A stretch of 33,239 nucleotides of DNA from Streptomyces sp. (GCF_031181555.1 NZ_JAPSKQ010000063.1:1-33239); one strand, 5' to 3'. Shown: positions 7,877 through 15,825, counted from the first letter of the stretch. Notes: generated from the sequence alone by a model not told the origin. Translations and numbers: made by a program.

Positions 7877-9154
7877 GTGACCGACCTCGACACGCGCGCC
7901 GCTCCGGCCCGCCTCGGAGCACTGCGCCGGGCCGCCCCGGCGCTCCTCGGGTACGCGGCCGTGCGCGCCCTCGGCCTGGTCGTCCTGGCCCTGTGGAGCG
8001 CGGCGCGCGGCAAGGACGCGTACACCTTGCTGACCGCCCGCTGGGACGCGCTCTGGTACACGCGGGTGGCCGAACTCGGGTACGGCTACGAGGTGCGGCT
8101 CCCGAACGGCGACGTGCACTCCAACCTGGCGTTCTTCCCCCTGTTCCCCTGGCTGGAACGGCTCGTGGCGGCGGTGTCCCCGCTGTCGTACGCCGACGGG
8201 GGCTTCGTCGTCGCCCTGCTCGCCTCGCTCGCCGCGGCCTGGGGGATCTTCGCGGTGGCCGACCATGTGTACGGGCCGCGGGCCGGGGTGTGCGCGGTGC
8301 TGCTGTGGGCGGTGCTGCCGGTCGGGATCGTCCAGTCGATGGCGTACAGCGAGTCCCTGTTCACCGCGCTCGCCGCGTGGTCGCTGTACGCCGTGCTGAC
8401 GGGCCGCTGGCTGACGGCGGGCGTCCTGGCGAGCCTGGCCGGGCTGACCCGGCCGGTGGGACTGGCGGTGGTCGCGGCGGTCTGGACGGCGGGGATCGTC
8501 TCGTTCGTGCGGGATCGCAGCGCGCCCGTGACGCACGGCGCGCGCACCGGGCCGGGCGCCCCCGGTGGCACGGAACTCCGGCGCGCCGCGGCACCGGACG
8601 GCGCACGCGCCTCGCCGAGCGCCCCGGTCGCCGCCGAGGGCGCCGCCCCCGGCGTCCGCCCGCGCCGGGTCCTCGGCCTGCTCCTCGCCCCCCTCGGTGC
8701 CGCCGGTTACGTTCTGTGGGTCGGGCACCGGACCGGAAACGGACCGCTGGGGTATCTCGACGTACAGGCCGGATGGCGGAACGGGTTCGACGGGGGATAC
8801 GCCTTCGCCCGCTTCGTCGCCGAGAAGTTCACGTCGTTTCCGTCCGCCCTGGCGGGGCTCGGGCTGATGCTCGGGGTGGGCGTGGTGGTGTGGCTGTACG
8901 TGATCTGCGTGCGGCAGCGCCAGCCGCTGCCGCTGCTGGTGTACGCCGGGGTCGTCACCGCGCTCGCCCTGTGCGCGTCGGGTTACTTCGGCTCCAAGCC
9001 GCGCCTGCTGCTGCCCGCCTTCCCCCTGCTGCTGCCCCTCGCCCTGCCCCTGGCCCGGCTGCGTCCCCCCAGGTCGGCGCTGCTCGTGGGGTCGGTCGCG
9101 GTGGCCTCGGCGGTGTACGGCGCCTTCTGGCTGAACGGTTCCGGCCCGCCCTGA
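7877..9154 (+). CDS. PIG-V-like integral membrane glycosyltransferase
   Basis: This is a 425-residue multi-spanning protein resembling the mannosyltransferase family of PIG-V (GPI mannosyltransferase 2) and GT39-like enzymes, which transfer a sugar from a lipid-linked donor on the outer face of the membrane. The first loop has the catalytic-type motif RWDALWY (R55-W56-D57), then NLAFFPLFPWLERL, AYSESLFTALAAWSLY and LTRPVGLA, all typical of the family. About nine or ten TM segments can be drawn. Residues about 215-260 form a Pro/Ala/Gly/Arg-rich insertion in a loop, unlike the rest of the protein. The start is GTG at 7877, supported by a GATAAT just upstream and by the lack of sequence conservation expected further up. 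Acceptor and sugar are unknown; protein O-mannosylation or envelope glycan assembly are possible. Confidence 0.82.
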   Translation: MTDLDTRAAPARLGALRRAAPALLGYAAVRALGLVVLALWSAARGKDAYTLLTARWDALWYTRVAELGYGYEVRLPNGDVHSNLAFFPLFPWLERLVAAVSPLSYADGGFVVALLASLAAAWGIFAVADHVYGPRAGVCAVLLWAVLPVGIVQSMAYSESLFTALAAWSLYAVLTGRWLTAGVLASLAGLTRPVGLAVVAAVWTAGIVSFVRDRSAPVTHGARTGPGAPGGTELRRAAAPDGARASPSAPVAAEGAAPGVRPRRVLGLLLAPLGAAGYVLWVGHRTGNGPLGYLDVQAGWRNGFDGGYAFARFVAEKFTSFPSALAGLGLMLGVGVVVWLYVICVRQRQPLPLLVYAGVVTALALCASGYFGSKPRLLLPAFPLLLPLALPLARLRPPRSALLVGSVAVASAVYGAFWLNGSGPP

Positions 9155-9401
9155 CCCGTGCGGACCGCCCGGACGGCCGATGAGCACCGGGAAAATTCCG
9201 CGCCAGGCCCCGGTGAACGAATTCAAAAGCGCAATAAAACCGTCACCCCGAATGATCAAAGGAATTGAAGGTCGCAGCGCCCGGGGGATTGCGGATCCAC
9301 TGGAAATAAACGCCCGCCTGAGAGGAATGCCACATCACATCGTCATCACAAAGCCGCTGATTCGGCGGGGAAGTGCGCTCACTCGCTGTAACGTCGATTG
9401 G
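9155..9401 (+). other. A+T-rich leader before the PAP2-like gene
   Basis: Positions 9181-9360 are about 45% A+T by hand count, far above the surrounding coding DNA. Runs such as AAAATT, CAATAAAAC and GGAAATAAA occur. An open frame crosses it in phase with the PAP2 gene but shows no coding character. It may be a promoter region with upstream elements or a small RNA locus. Confidence 0.5.
9389..9394 (+). promoter_or_regulatory. Candidate -10 of the PAP2-like gene (leaderless)
   Basis: TAACGT fits TANNNT and ends 7 nt before the GTG at 9402. No Shine-Dalgarno sequence is present, so the message probably starts at the GTG. Confidence 0.45.
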
Positions 9402-10430
9402 GTGTGTACCAAACGGAAGCCCACCCGTCTGGACCGGGTGTTCGCGAGGCTGGATCGTGAGCCGGAACGACCGGCCCACATCGGCATGCCGCGGATGAGC
9501 CGGCACCGGGTGGTGCTCTTCGGCGCCACCCTGGCCTTCTACCTGGCGATCGTGTGGGCCGTGGTGATCACCTCCTGGCTGGTCCGGCTGGACTGGCAGG
9601 TCATGTTCTTCCGCCCCTACCAGCAGTGGCCCGAGCTCCACGCCTTCGTCGACTACTACGTGGTGCTCGGCCAGCGCGGCCCGACCGCCGTGATGGTCGC
9701 GGCCTGGCTGGGCTGGCGCTCCTGGCGGCAGCACACGCTGCGTCCGCTGCTCGCCCTCGGGGTCTCCCTGCTGCTGCTGAACGTCACCGTCGGCGCCGCG
9801 AAGTACGGCATGGGACGGCTCGGACCGCACTACGCGACCGAGATCGGCTCGAACGAGATGTGGCTCGGCGGCGATATATTCCCCAGCGGCCACACCGCGA
9901 ACGCCGTGGTGACCTGGGGCATCCTGGCCTATCTGGCCTCCACCGGCAGAGCGCGCCGCTGGCTGTCCGCCCTGTCCGCGGTGACCTCGCTCGGCGTGGG
10001 GCTGTCCACCGTCTACATCGGTACGCACTGGCTGAGCGACGTGCTGCTGGGCTGGGTGGCGGGCCTGCTGATCCTGCTCGCGCTGCCCTGGTTCGAGCCG
10101 CTGATCGCCCGCACCGAGACCCGGATCTTCGCCCTGCGCGACCGCTGGCGGACACGTCGCGGGCGCACGGTACCGGTGGCGGTGCTGCCGGTCGGGGCGC
10201 CGGGCGCGGCGGGACCGCCCACCGGCCGCGAGGAGACCCCGGCCCCCGAACCGGTCCCCGCGGGCGAACCGGTCCCCACGGGCCGCGCGGCCGCCCGCCC
10301 GCACGCCTACCTGGCGCCCGGCCCGCACACGACCCGTGCGGAGCGCACCCCGGTGACCCCGGGGGGCAGCCGCCGCCCCCAGCACGCGGAGCGTCACCCG
10401 CGCGGCACCACGTCGGCGACCCGCCCCTGA
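9402..10430 (+). CDS. PAP2-superfamily membrane protein with variant active-site motifs
   Basis: This 342-residue protein has about six TM segments of the PAP2/lipid phosphatase fold, then a long Pro/Arg/Thr-rich cytoplasmic tail (about 260-342). The start is GTG at 9402 (VCTKRKPTRLDRVF) from the -10 spacing; the open frame extends upstream to 9180 through A+T-rich non-coding-looking sequence. Motif 2 is intact (P161-S-G-H164). Motif 3 reads S202-T-V-Y-I-G-T-H209-W-L-S-D213: the nucleophile-pair His and the Asp are kept, but the usual Arg after Ser is Thr203. Motif 1 begins at Lys134 but ends in Gly-Pro instead of Arg-Pro. PAP2 enzymes remove phosphate from lipids such as phosphatidate or undecaprenyl diphosphate; with two phosphate-binding Arg altered, the substrate or activity may differ. 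It is followed by a bidirectional terminator. Confidence 0.85.
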   Translation: MCTKRKPTRLDRVFARLDREPERPAHIGMPRMSRHRVVLFGATLAFYLAIVWAVVITSWLVRLDWQVMFFRPYQQWPELHAFVDYYVVLGQRGPTAVMVAAWLGWRSWRQHTLRPLLALGVSLLLLNVTVGAAKYGMGRLGPHYATEIGSNEMWLGGDIFPSGHTANAVVTWGILAYLASTGRARRWLSALSAVTSLGVGLSTVYIGTHWLSDVLLGWVAGLLILLALPWFEPLIARTETRIFALRDRWRTRRGRTVPVAVLPVGAPGAAGPPTGREETPAPEPVPAGEPVPTGRAAARPHAYLAPGPHTTRAERTPVTPGGSRRPQHAERHPRGTTSATRP

Positions 10431-10462
10431 CGGACGCCCGCGACCGTCCGGTGCGCACGCCT

Positions 10463-10493
10463 CGGCCCCGGTTCCCTCGCGGAACCGGGGCCG
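10463..10493. terminator. Bidirectional hairpin terminator
   Basis: A 13-bp perfect stem (arms 10463-10475 and 10481-10493, CGGCCCCGGTTCC type) closes a 5-nt CTCGC loop. It sits between the convergent PAP2-like gene (stop 10430) and the I78-like gene (stop 10504). Confidence 0.85.
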
Positions 10494-10503
10494 TCGCCGT
10501 GTC

Positions 10504-10719
10504 TCAGCCCTTCCAGGCCCGCGCCACCCGGCCGTCCCTCACCTCGAAGTTCAGCCGGCCCACGCGGTACTCCATGGTGATGATCGCCCCGGGCGGCAGC
10601 GCCCGCACCGTCGACCAGCCGCGCTCGCGCGCGAGGTGCTCGGCCCGGTCGGCGGCGAGGCCGACATAGGCGTCCGGACTGTCGTGGGGTTCCGCGGAGG
10701 GCGTCGGAATGGGTGCCAT
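10504..10719 (-). CDS. Small I78-type peptidase-inhibitor-like protein
   Basis: This is a 71-residue protein. Residues 17-71 match the pattern of the I78 family (related to potato inhibitor I): YVGL..DRAEHLARERGWSTVR, a GAIITMEYR segment, then RLNFEV and a terminal Gly. Members inhibit serine proteases of the subtilisin/chymotrypsin kind. There is no signal peptide, so it would act in the cytoplasm unless exported another way. The start is ATG at 10719. There is no Shine-Dalgarno; instead TAGCGT ends 6 nt upstream, the layout of a leaderless message. Two streptogrisin genes lie 8-10 kb away on the same strand, which is suggestive but not evidence of a functional pair. Confidence 0.78.
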   Translation of the reverse strand: MAPIPTPSAEPHDSPDAYVGLAADRAEHLARERGWSTVRALPPGAIITMEYRVGRLNFEVRDGRVARAWKG

Positions 10720-10725
10720 ACGGCC

Positions 10726-10731
10726 ACGCTA
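10726..10731 (-). promoter_or_regulatory. Candidate -10 of the I78-like gene (leaderless)
   Basis: Read on the minus strand the hexamer is TAGCGT (TANNNT), 6 nt before the ATG at 10719. This predicts a transcript starting at the A of the start codon. Confidence 0.45.
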
Positions 10732-11137
10732 TGCCCTGCCCCGTGAGCGGGGAAGCCCGCACCGGGAACACGGACCGGATCCCCCGGCGGTCACACTTCT
10801 GTCACAGGATCACGACAGACGTTTGTGTCGGTGACCATCACCCGGACGGGCGGTTCCGTACGCCTTCCGCGGGCATTCGAACGCAATTCCCGCGTGTCAC
10901 GCCACGGCCGCGATTAACCCCGGCGGAAAGTTCCGGGGGACGCGCCCCCGGACCCCATTCGCTTTCACCGCCGTGCGTGCCCGCGGACGCCGATGCGCAC
11001 AGAAAACACTCGAACTCCTCACACCATCCGCACGCCCTCTGTCCGGGCCGGGCAGGGGCGAGCATCATGGCGTGGGCCCGGGGTACGTGTGGCGCGGGTT
11101 CGGGCGGGCCCGCGCGCGATGAGCGAAGGGGCGAGCG
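10732..11137. other. Upstream region of the orphan ctaD
   Basis: About 400 nt without a gene. It contains a nested inverted repeat: GGTCAC (10789-10794) with GTGACC (10831-10836), and inside it CGACA (10813-10817) with TGTCG (10826-10830). This is a candidate regulatory site for ctaD. The A-rich stretch near 10997-11010 is the only other break in base composition. Confidence 0.45.
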
Positions 11138-12829
11138 ATGGGGACGCAGACCGTACGGGCGGCGGTGCGACCGGCGCACCGGCAGCGGCGCGGGCGGGTG
11201 GTGATCGACTGGCTGACCACCACCGACCACAAGAAGATCGGCCACCTGTACCTGATCACGTCGTTCGTGTTCTTCCTGATCGCCGGCGTGATGGCCCTGG
11301 TGATGCGCGCCGAACTGGCCCGGCCCGGACTGCAGATCGTCGACAACCAGCAGTTCAACCAGATGTTCACGATGCACGGCACGATCATGCTGCTGCTGTT
11401 CGCGACCCCCAGCTTCGCGGGGTTCGCCAACGAGCTGATGCCGTTGCAGATCGGCGCGCCCGACGTGGCCTTCCCGCGGCTGAACATGCTCTCGTACTGG
11501 CTGTTCCTCTTCGGCGGCCTGATCGTGCTCGGTTCGCTGCTGGTGACCGGGGGCCCGGCGGCCTTCGGCTGGTTCGCCTACGCCCCGCTGAACAGCATGC
11601 AGTACTCGCCCGGCCTCGGCCCGGACCTGTGGATCATGGGGCTGGCCCTGTCCGGGTTCGGCACGATCCTCGGCGCGGTCAACTTCGTCACCACCATCGT
11701 CGGGATGCGCGCCCCCGGCATGACGATGTTCCGGATGCCGCTGTTCACCTGGAACACGCTGTTCACGTCGATCCTGATCCTGCTGGCGTTCCCGGTGCTC
11801 GCGGCGGCGCTGCTGGTGCTGGAGGCGGACCGGCGGTTCGGCTCGCAGGTGTTCGACGCCGGCAACGGCGGGGCGATCCTGTGGCAGCACCTGTTCTGGT
11901 TCTTCGGCCATCCCGAGGTCTACATCATCGCGCTGCCGTTCTTCGGCATCGTCACGGAGATCGTCCCGGTCTTCAGCCGCAAGCCGCTGTTCGGCTATCT
12001 GACGCTGGTCGGCGCCACCATGGCCATCACCGGGCTGTCGGTCGTGGTGTGGGCGCACCACATGTTCGCCACCGGCGCGGTGCTGCTGCCGTTCTTCTCC
12101 TTCATGAGCTTCCTGATCGCCGTGCCGACGGGCGTGAAGTTCTTCAACTGGACCGGCACCATGATCAAGGGCTCGCTGTCCTTCGAGACGCCGATGCTGT
12201 GGGCCACCGGGTTCCTGGTGTCGTTCCTGTTCGGCGGGCTGACCGGGGTGCTGCTGGCGTCGCCGCCCCTGGACTTCCACGTGACGGACTCGTACTTCGT
12301 CGTCGCGCACTTCCACTACGTGGTCTTCGGCACCGTCGTCTTCGCGACCTTCGCCGGGTTCTTCTTCTGGTGGCCCAAGTTCACCGGGAAGATGCTCGAC
12401 GAACGGCTCGGCAAGATCCAGTTCTGGACGCTGTTCGTCGGCTTCCACACCACGTTCCTGGTGCAGCACTGGCTGGGCGCCGAGGGCATGCCGCGCCGTT
12501 ACTCGGACTACCTCGCGGCGGACGGCTTCACCGCGCTCAACACCGTCTCGACCATCGGCGCGTTCCTGCTCGGCGTCTCCACGCTGCCGTTCCTCTACAA
12601 CGTCTGGAAGACCGCCCGGTACGGCGAGAAGGTCGAGGTCGACGACCCCTGGGGCTTCGGCCGCTCCCTGGAGTGGGCGACCTCGTGCCCGCCGCCCCGG
12701 CACAACTTCACGACGCTGCCCCGGATCCGTTCGGAGTCGCCGGCGTTCGACATGAACCATCCGGAGTACGCGGCCGTGACGCCCCAGCCCGAGCCAAGGA
12801 GCGAGCAAGCCGGTCACGAGCCGTCCTGA
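11138..12829 (+). CDS. ctaD: Cytochrome c oxidase subunit I (aa3 type), orphan copy
   Basis: This is a 563-residue heme-copper oxidase subunit I with 12 TM segments. It reduces oxygen at the heme a3-CuB centre in the cytoplasmic membrane while pumping protons. Visible ligands are low-spin heme His80 (FTMHGTIM), CuB His258 in GHPEVY with cross-link Tyr262, CuB His307-His308 (WAHHMF), heme a3 His391 and heme a His393 (VAHFHYV). The K-channel segment TGTMIKGS is intact. The start is ATG at 11138 with AAGGG 7 nt upstream. No ctaC, ctaE, ctaF or qcr genes are nearby; Streptomyces keeps its main ctaD in such a cluster, so this is likely a second, conditionally used subunit I. Its last 122 nt overlap the convergent regulator at 12708. 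Confidence 0.95.
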   Translation: MGTQTVRAAVRPAHRQRRGRVVIDWLTTTDHKKIGHLYLITSFVFFLIAGVMALVMRAELARPGLQIVDNQQFNQMFTMHGTIMLLLFATPSFAGFANELMPLQIGAPDVAFPRLNMLSYWLFLFGGLIVLGSLLVTGGPAAFGWFAYAPLNSMQYSPGLGPDLWIMGLALSGFGTILGAVNFVTTIVGMRAPGMTMFRMPLFTWNTLFTSILILLAFPVLAAALLVLEADRRFGSQVFDAGNGGAILWQHLFWFFGHPEVYIIALPFFGIVTEIVPVFSRKPLFGYLTLVGATMAITGLSVVVWAHHMFATGAVLLPFFSFMSFLIAVPTGVKFFNWTGTMIKGSLSFETPMLWATGFLVSFLFGGLTGVLLASPPLDFHVTDSYFVVAHFHYVVFGTVVFATFAGFFFWWPKFTGKMLDERLGKIQFWTLFVGFHTTFLVQHWLGAEGMPRRYSDYLAADGFTALNTVSTIGAFLLGVSTLPFLYNVWKTARYGEKVEVDDPWGFGRSLEWATSCPPPRHNFTTLPRIRSESPAFDMNHPEYAAVTPQPEPRSEQAGHEPS

Positions 12830-13748
12830 CCGCGTCGACCAGTTCGACCGGTTCCAGCACCTCGAACTCGAAGCCCAGCATCATCACGTGCATCACCATG
12901 ACGTCGAGGCTCGCGGCGCCGGTGCGCAGGACACAGCTTCGCGGCCCCTCCGCCTCGAGCGTCCCCGCGGAGGGCGAGATCCGCTCGGCCGCCTCCTCGA
13001 CGGGCACCAGCAGCCGGACCACGGCGTGCGAGGCGTACACGCGCGTGGAGACGCCCCGGGAGACGTAGGCCGCCAGGTCCTCGGCGGGCGGCTCGCGCGG
13101 GACGAAGCGCGGCCCGTGCGGCGGCTTCGGGGTGATGCGGTCGACGCGGAAGGTGCGCCAGTCCGCGCGGTCGAGGTCCCAGGCGACCAGGTACCAGCGG
13201 TGCTCGGAGCAGACCAGGCGGTGCGGCTCCACCGTGCGGCGGGTCGGCGTGCCGTCGTGACCGCGGTACTCGAAGCGCAGGCGTTCGGCGTCCCGGCAGA
13301 GGTGGGCGAGTTCGGTGAGCACCGCCGGGTCGACGGCGTCGGCGCGCGGCCCGCGCAGCATCGGCACGGTGAAGGCGTTGAGGGCGCCCACGCGGCGGCG
13401 CAGCCGGTTCGGCAGCACCTGCTCCAGCTTGGCCAGCGCCCGTACGGAGGTCTCGCCGATGCCCTCGACGCCCTGCCCGGCAGCGGTGCGCAGTCCCACG
13501 GCGACGGCCACGGCCTCGTCGTCGTCCAGCAGCAGCGGCGGCAGCTCGGCGCCCGCGCCCAGCCGGTAGCCGCCGCCGGTGCCGGGGCTGGCGTCGACGG
13601 GGTAGCCGAGCTCGCGCAGCCGGTCCACGTCGCGGCGCAGGGTACGGGCACTGACCCCGAGCCGTTCGGCGAGATCGGCGCCGGGCCACTCGCGGTGGGC
13701 CTGGAGCAGGGACAGCAGACGCAGCAGGCGTGCCGAGGTCTCCAACAT
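12708..13748 (-). CDS. WYL-domain transcriptional regulator (YafY/DeoR-like HTH)
   Basis: This is a 346-residue regulator. An N-terminal HTH_11 domain (about 6-60, with [26 protein letters not shown]) is followed by a central WYL domain whose namesake motif is at W185-Y-L ([26 protein letters not shown]). A C-terminal WCX-type dimerisation region ends about residue 319. The remaining 27 or so residues are encoded antisense to the end of ctaD and are probably dispensable. WYL domains sense nucleic acid or small ligands. The start is ATG at 13748; there is no clear ribosome site. A GGACAG-N3-CTGTCC dyad 24 nt upstream may be its own operator. It could also be the third gene of the lipoprotein/binding-protein operon, which lies 79 nt upstream. 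Confidence 0.9.
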   Translation of the reverse strand: MLETSARLLRLLSLLQAHREWPGADLAERLGVSARTLRRDVDRLRELGYPVDASPGTGGGYRLGAGAELPPLLLDDDEAVAVAVGLRTAAGQGVEGIGETSVRALAKLEQVLPNRLRRRVGALNAFTVPMLRGPRADAVDPAVLTELAHLCRDAERLRFEYRGHDGTPTRRTVEPHRLVCSEHRWYLVAWDLDRADWRTFRVDRITPKPPHGPRFVPREPPAEDLAAYVSRGVSTRVYASHAVVRLLVPVEEAAERISPSAGTLEAEGPRSCVLRTGAASLDVMVMHVMMLGFEFEVLEPVELVDAVRTARDRLARSLARAGASRPRTPDGSCRTPATPNGSGAAS

Positions 13749-13771
13749 GGGGCGAGTCTGCCAGCCGTTGC

Positions 13772-13786
13772 GGACAGCCGCTGTCC
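13772..13786. promoter_or_regulatory. Dyad operator candidate before the WYL regulator
   Basis: GGACAG (13772-13777) and CTGTCC (13781-13786) are perfect complements around CCG, 24-38 nt upstream of the regulator's ATG. The position fits autoregulation. Confidence 0.5.
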
Positions 13787-13827
13787 TGAACCCGAGAGGA
13801 CGGCCGCCGCCCCGAAGGCCCCGGCGC

Positions 13828-15126
13828 TCAGGGTTCGTAGGCCAGCTGCGGCACCTCGAAGCAGGTGCGGTTCATGTCGCCCTGGGTGACCCAGCCCTCG
13901 CCGTCCCGCCAGCGGGCCACCGACAGACAGGTCCTGCCGGTGGCCGGGGGCTCGGGGGACGGCCGGAACCCGACGGGAAGCAGCAGGCCGCCCGCGGTGT
14001 AGCCGTCGGCGCGGCCGACGTGGCCGTCGACGCACGCGCGCGTGATGCCCGTCGGGGCGCAGGACGTGGCCGCGTCGGTGAACCAGCGGGCGGCGGCCCA
14101 GCCCTCCAGCTGCCACTGGGAGTGCGTCTTCAGGTCCTCGGTGGCGTCCCGGAACTCCCGTACGGCCTCGTGACCGGTGTCCTCGAAGTTGCGGCTGGAG
14201 CCGGTGGCCCACAGGGCGTTGCGGCAGCGCGGGGCGTCCTTGTAGTCCTCGGCGACGGCGGACGTCCAGTTCTGCACGTTGGTGACCTTGGCGGTGACCC
14301 GGGCGCCGACGTCGTCCATGGCCTCGCACAGACGGGCGTTGCCGTGTCCGTCGATGGCGTCGAAGACGAGGTCGGCGCCCTGCTCCTTCAGGTCGGCGGC
14401 CACCGCGCGGAAGTTGGGCAGCGCGAAGTCGACCTGCTCGGTGACGACCTCGTAGCCCTCGGCCCGCAGGCCCCGCTCGACGAGGCGGGCGTAGGCGGCG
14501 GACGCGGACTGGTTGTAGGAGACGACGGCGGCCGTGCGGGCGCCGTGCTCGTGCTTGAAGTAGCGGTAGACCTCGGTGCCGCCGTACAGCTTGCCGTCCC
14601 AGCCGGGCGTGCCGTTCCGGGGGGCCTTGCTGCCGTAGATGCCGTACAGGTGCGGGTAGGTGTCGTAGGCGGTGCCGACGGGCTGGCCGCCGATGTCGGG
14701 CACGCCCGCGCGGGAGACGCGGGAGGCGCCCGCGTAGTCCAGGGCGGTGGTGGCCACCAGGGCGACGACCTTCTCCTCGTCGACGAGCCGGTGCACGCAC
14801 TCGTTGTTGCCGACGCCGCTGCCGCCGTCGTCGCACAGGCGCACCTCGACCCGCCGGCCGTCGATGCCCCCGCGCGCGTTGAGCCGGTCGAAGTAGGCCA
14901 CGGCGCCGTCGCGCGGACCGGTGAAGGCGCTGCCGCCGACCGGGCTGGTGGCACTGGCGACGACGCCCACGCGGATCGGTTCGCCCGTGCCCCGGGTGGG
15001 CGCGGGCGCGCGGTCGTCGCGCCGGAAGTCGCTCTCGGGCAGGCGGCTGCCGCAGGCGGCGGCCAGGACGAGCAGCGCGGCCGCGGCGAGCGCCTCAGCA
15101 GCCCGGGACGGCCGGGGGCGAGCCAT
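13828..15126 (-). CDS. Branched-chain amino acid-type ABC transporter substrate-binding lipoprotein
   Basis: This is a 432-residue lipoprotein of the LivJ-like (type I periplasmic-binding) fold. The signal peptide ends in the lipobox LAAAC with the lipidated Cys25. A short Pro/Arg-rich tether leads to the binding domain (from about residue 50: IRVGVVASATSPVGG, then RDGAVAYFDRLNARGGIDGRRVEVRLCDDGG). The start is ATG at 15126, which overlaps the end of the upstream lipoprotein gene by 32 nt, so the two are co-transcribed. It should deliver a substrate to the LivHMG/LivF machinery encoded divergently at 16320-20125. The ligand is not certain: this fold also binds amides, urea and aromatic acids. 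The paired cysteines in the C-terminal third may be disulfides. Confidence 0.9.
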   Translation of the reverse strand: MARPRPSRAAEALAAAALLVLAAACGSRLPESDFRRDDRAPAPTRGTGEPIRVGVVASATSPVGGSAFTGPRDGAVAYFDRLNARGGIDGRRVEVRLCDDGGSGVGNNECVHRLVDEEKVVALVATTALDYAGASRVSRAGVPDIGGQPVGTAYDTYPHLYGIYGSKAPRNGTPGWDGKLYGGTEVYRYFKHEHGARTAAVVSYNQSASAAYARLVERGLRAEGYEVVTEQVDFALPNFRAVAADLKEQGADLVFDAIDGHGNARLCEAMDDVGARVTAKVTNVQNWTSAVAEDYKDAPRCRNALWATGSSRNFEDTGHEAVREFRDATEDLKTHSQWQLEGWAAARWFTDAATSCAPTGITRACVDGHVGRADGYTAGGLLLPVGFRPSPEPPATGRTCLSVARWRDGEGWVTQGDMNRTCFEVPQLAYEP

Positions 15127-15664
15127 CGCCGCTCAGTTGCACCAGCGCGCACAGGGACTTGGCGGACACCTTCCAGGTGCCGTCCTGCTCGACGGCCGTT
15201 CCGGAGGCGTCCGGGAGGGCCGTGGCGCCCCTGAGGGTCAGGGCGAACTTCACGTCCGCCTCGGTCGGTGAGGTGAACGCGACCTCGGTGACCTCCGCCC
15301 TCACCTGTCCGCCGCGCTCGTCACCGCTGAACGCCTCGAGCACGGGGCCCAGCCGCTCCCCGTTCTCCAGGACGGTCTTCTTCTCGTCCGGGGACGTCCC
15401 GGGGTCGAAGAACTTCTCCCAGTTCTGCCGGATCTCCTGCTCGGCCGCCGCCCGGTCCGCGGGCGCGCTGGCCGGTGCGCTCGTCGTCCGGTCCGCCGGC
15501 GTGGGGGGCGGGCTGTCTCCGCCGCCACCGCCGTCGTCCCCGCACGCCGCGAGGGCCGGGGCGAGGAACAGCAGCAGGGCGGCCGTGACCGCCGTGCCCC
15601 GCCCCGCCGCCCGTGGGCCGCGGCCCCTCGTGTTCCCCCGCCTGAGGTCGCTGCCGAGAACCAT
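15095..15664 (-). CDS. MTB12-like lipoprotein
   Basis: This is a 189-residue predicted lipoprotein: basic N-terminus, hydrophobic core, lipobox LAAC with Cys41, a Gly-rich then Pro/Thr/Ala spacer, and a C-terminal domain (about 75-185). That domain matches the low-molecular-weight antigen MTB12 C-terminal fold as I know it (NTF2-like): QNWEKFFDPGTSPDEKKTVLENGE, then alternating beta strands ending GTWKVSAKSLCALVQL. Function of the family is unknown. The start at 15664 (ATG) is uncertain: in-frame GTG codons at 15676 and 15673 are possible and no ribosome site stands out. It is translationally overlapped with the binding-protein gene, which makes it a likely accessory part of the transporter. 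Confidence 0.8.
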   Translation of the reverse strand: MVLGSDLRRGNTRGRGPRAAGRGTAVTAALLLFLAPALAACGDDGGGGGDSPPPTPADRTTSAPASAPADRAAAEQEIRQNWEKFFDPGTSPDEKKTVLENGERLGPVLEAFSGDERGGQVRAEVTEVAFTSPTEADVKFALTLRGATALPDASGTAVEQDGTWKVSAKSLCALVQLSGDGSPPAVPGC

Positions 15665-15766
15665 CTGGCTCACCACCGGGTGTCGGTCCGGGCCGTGGGC
15701 GCCCGATGCTTTCAGGGTCGGCTTCCAGGGGGCATAGTGCAACCCATCGGCCGAGTGGGACACGGG

Positions 15767-15796
15767 CGGACAGACACGGACCGGACAGACACGGAC
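15767..15796. repeat. Perfect tandem duplication of 15 bp in the transporter promoter/leader
   Basis: CGGACAGACACGGAC occurs at 15767-15781 and again directly at 15782-15796, 30 nt before the ATG at 15826. It lies between the two divergent transport operons and just upstream of the GTGGGGAG ribosome site. Confidence 0.75.
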
Positions 15797-15825
15797 GCAG
15801 GCACAGAGACCCGACGTGGGGAGCC

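Noticed and set aside
6005..9259. 1084-codon leftward open frame extending upstream of the MFS transporter
   Set aside because: Only 6005-7615 has transporter sequence and a ribosome site; the rest is antisense to the membrane glycosyltransferase and reads as Gln/Arg/Gly-rich shadow.
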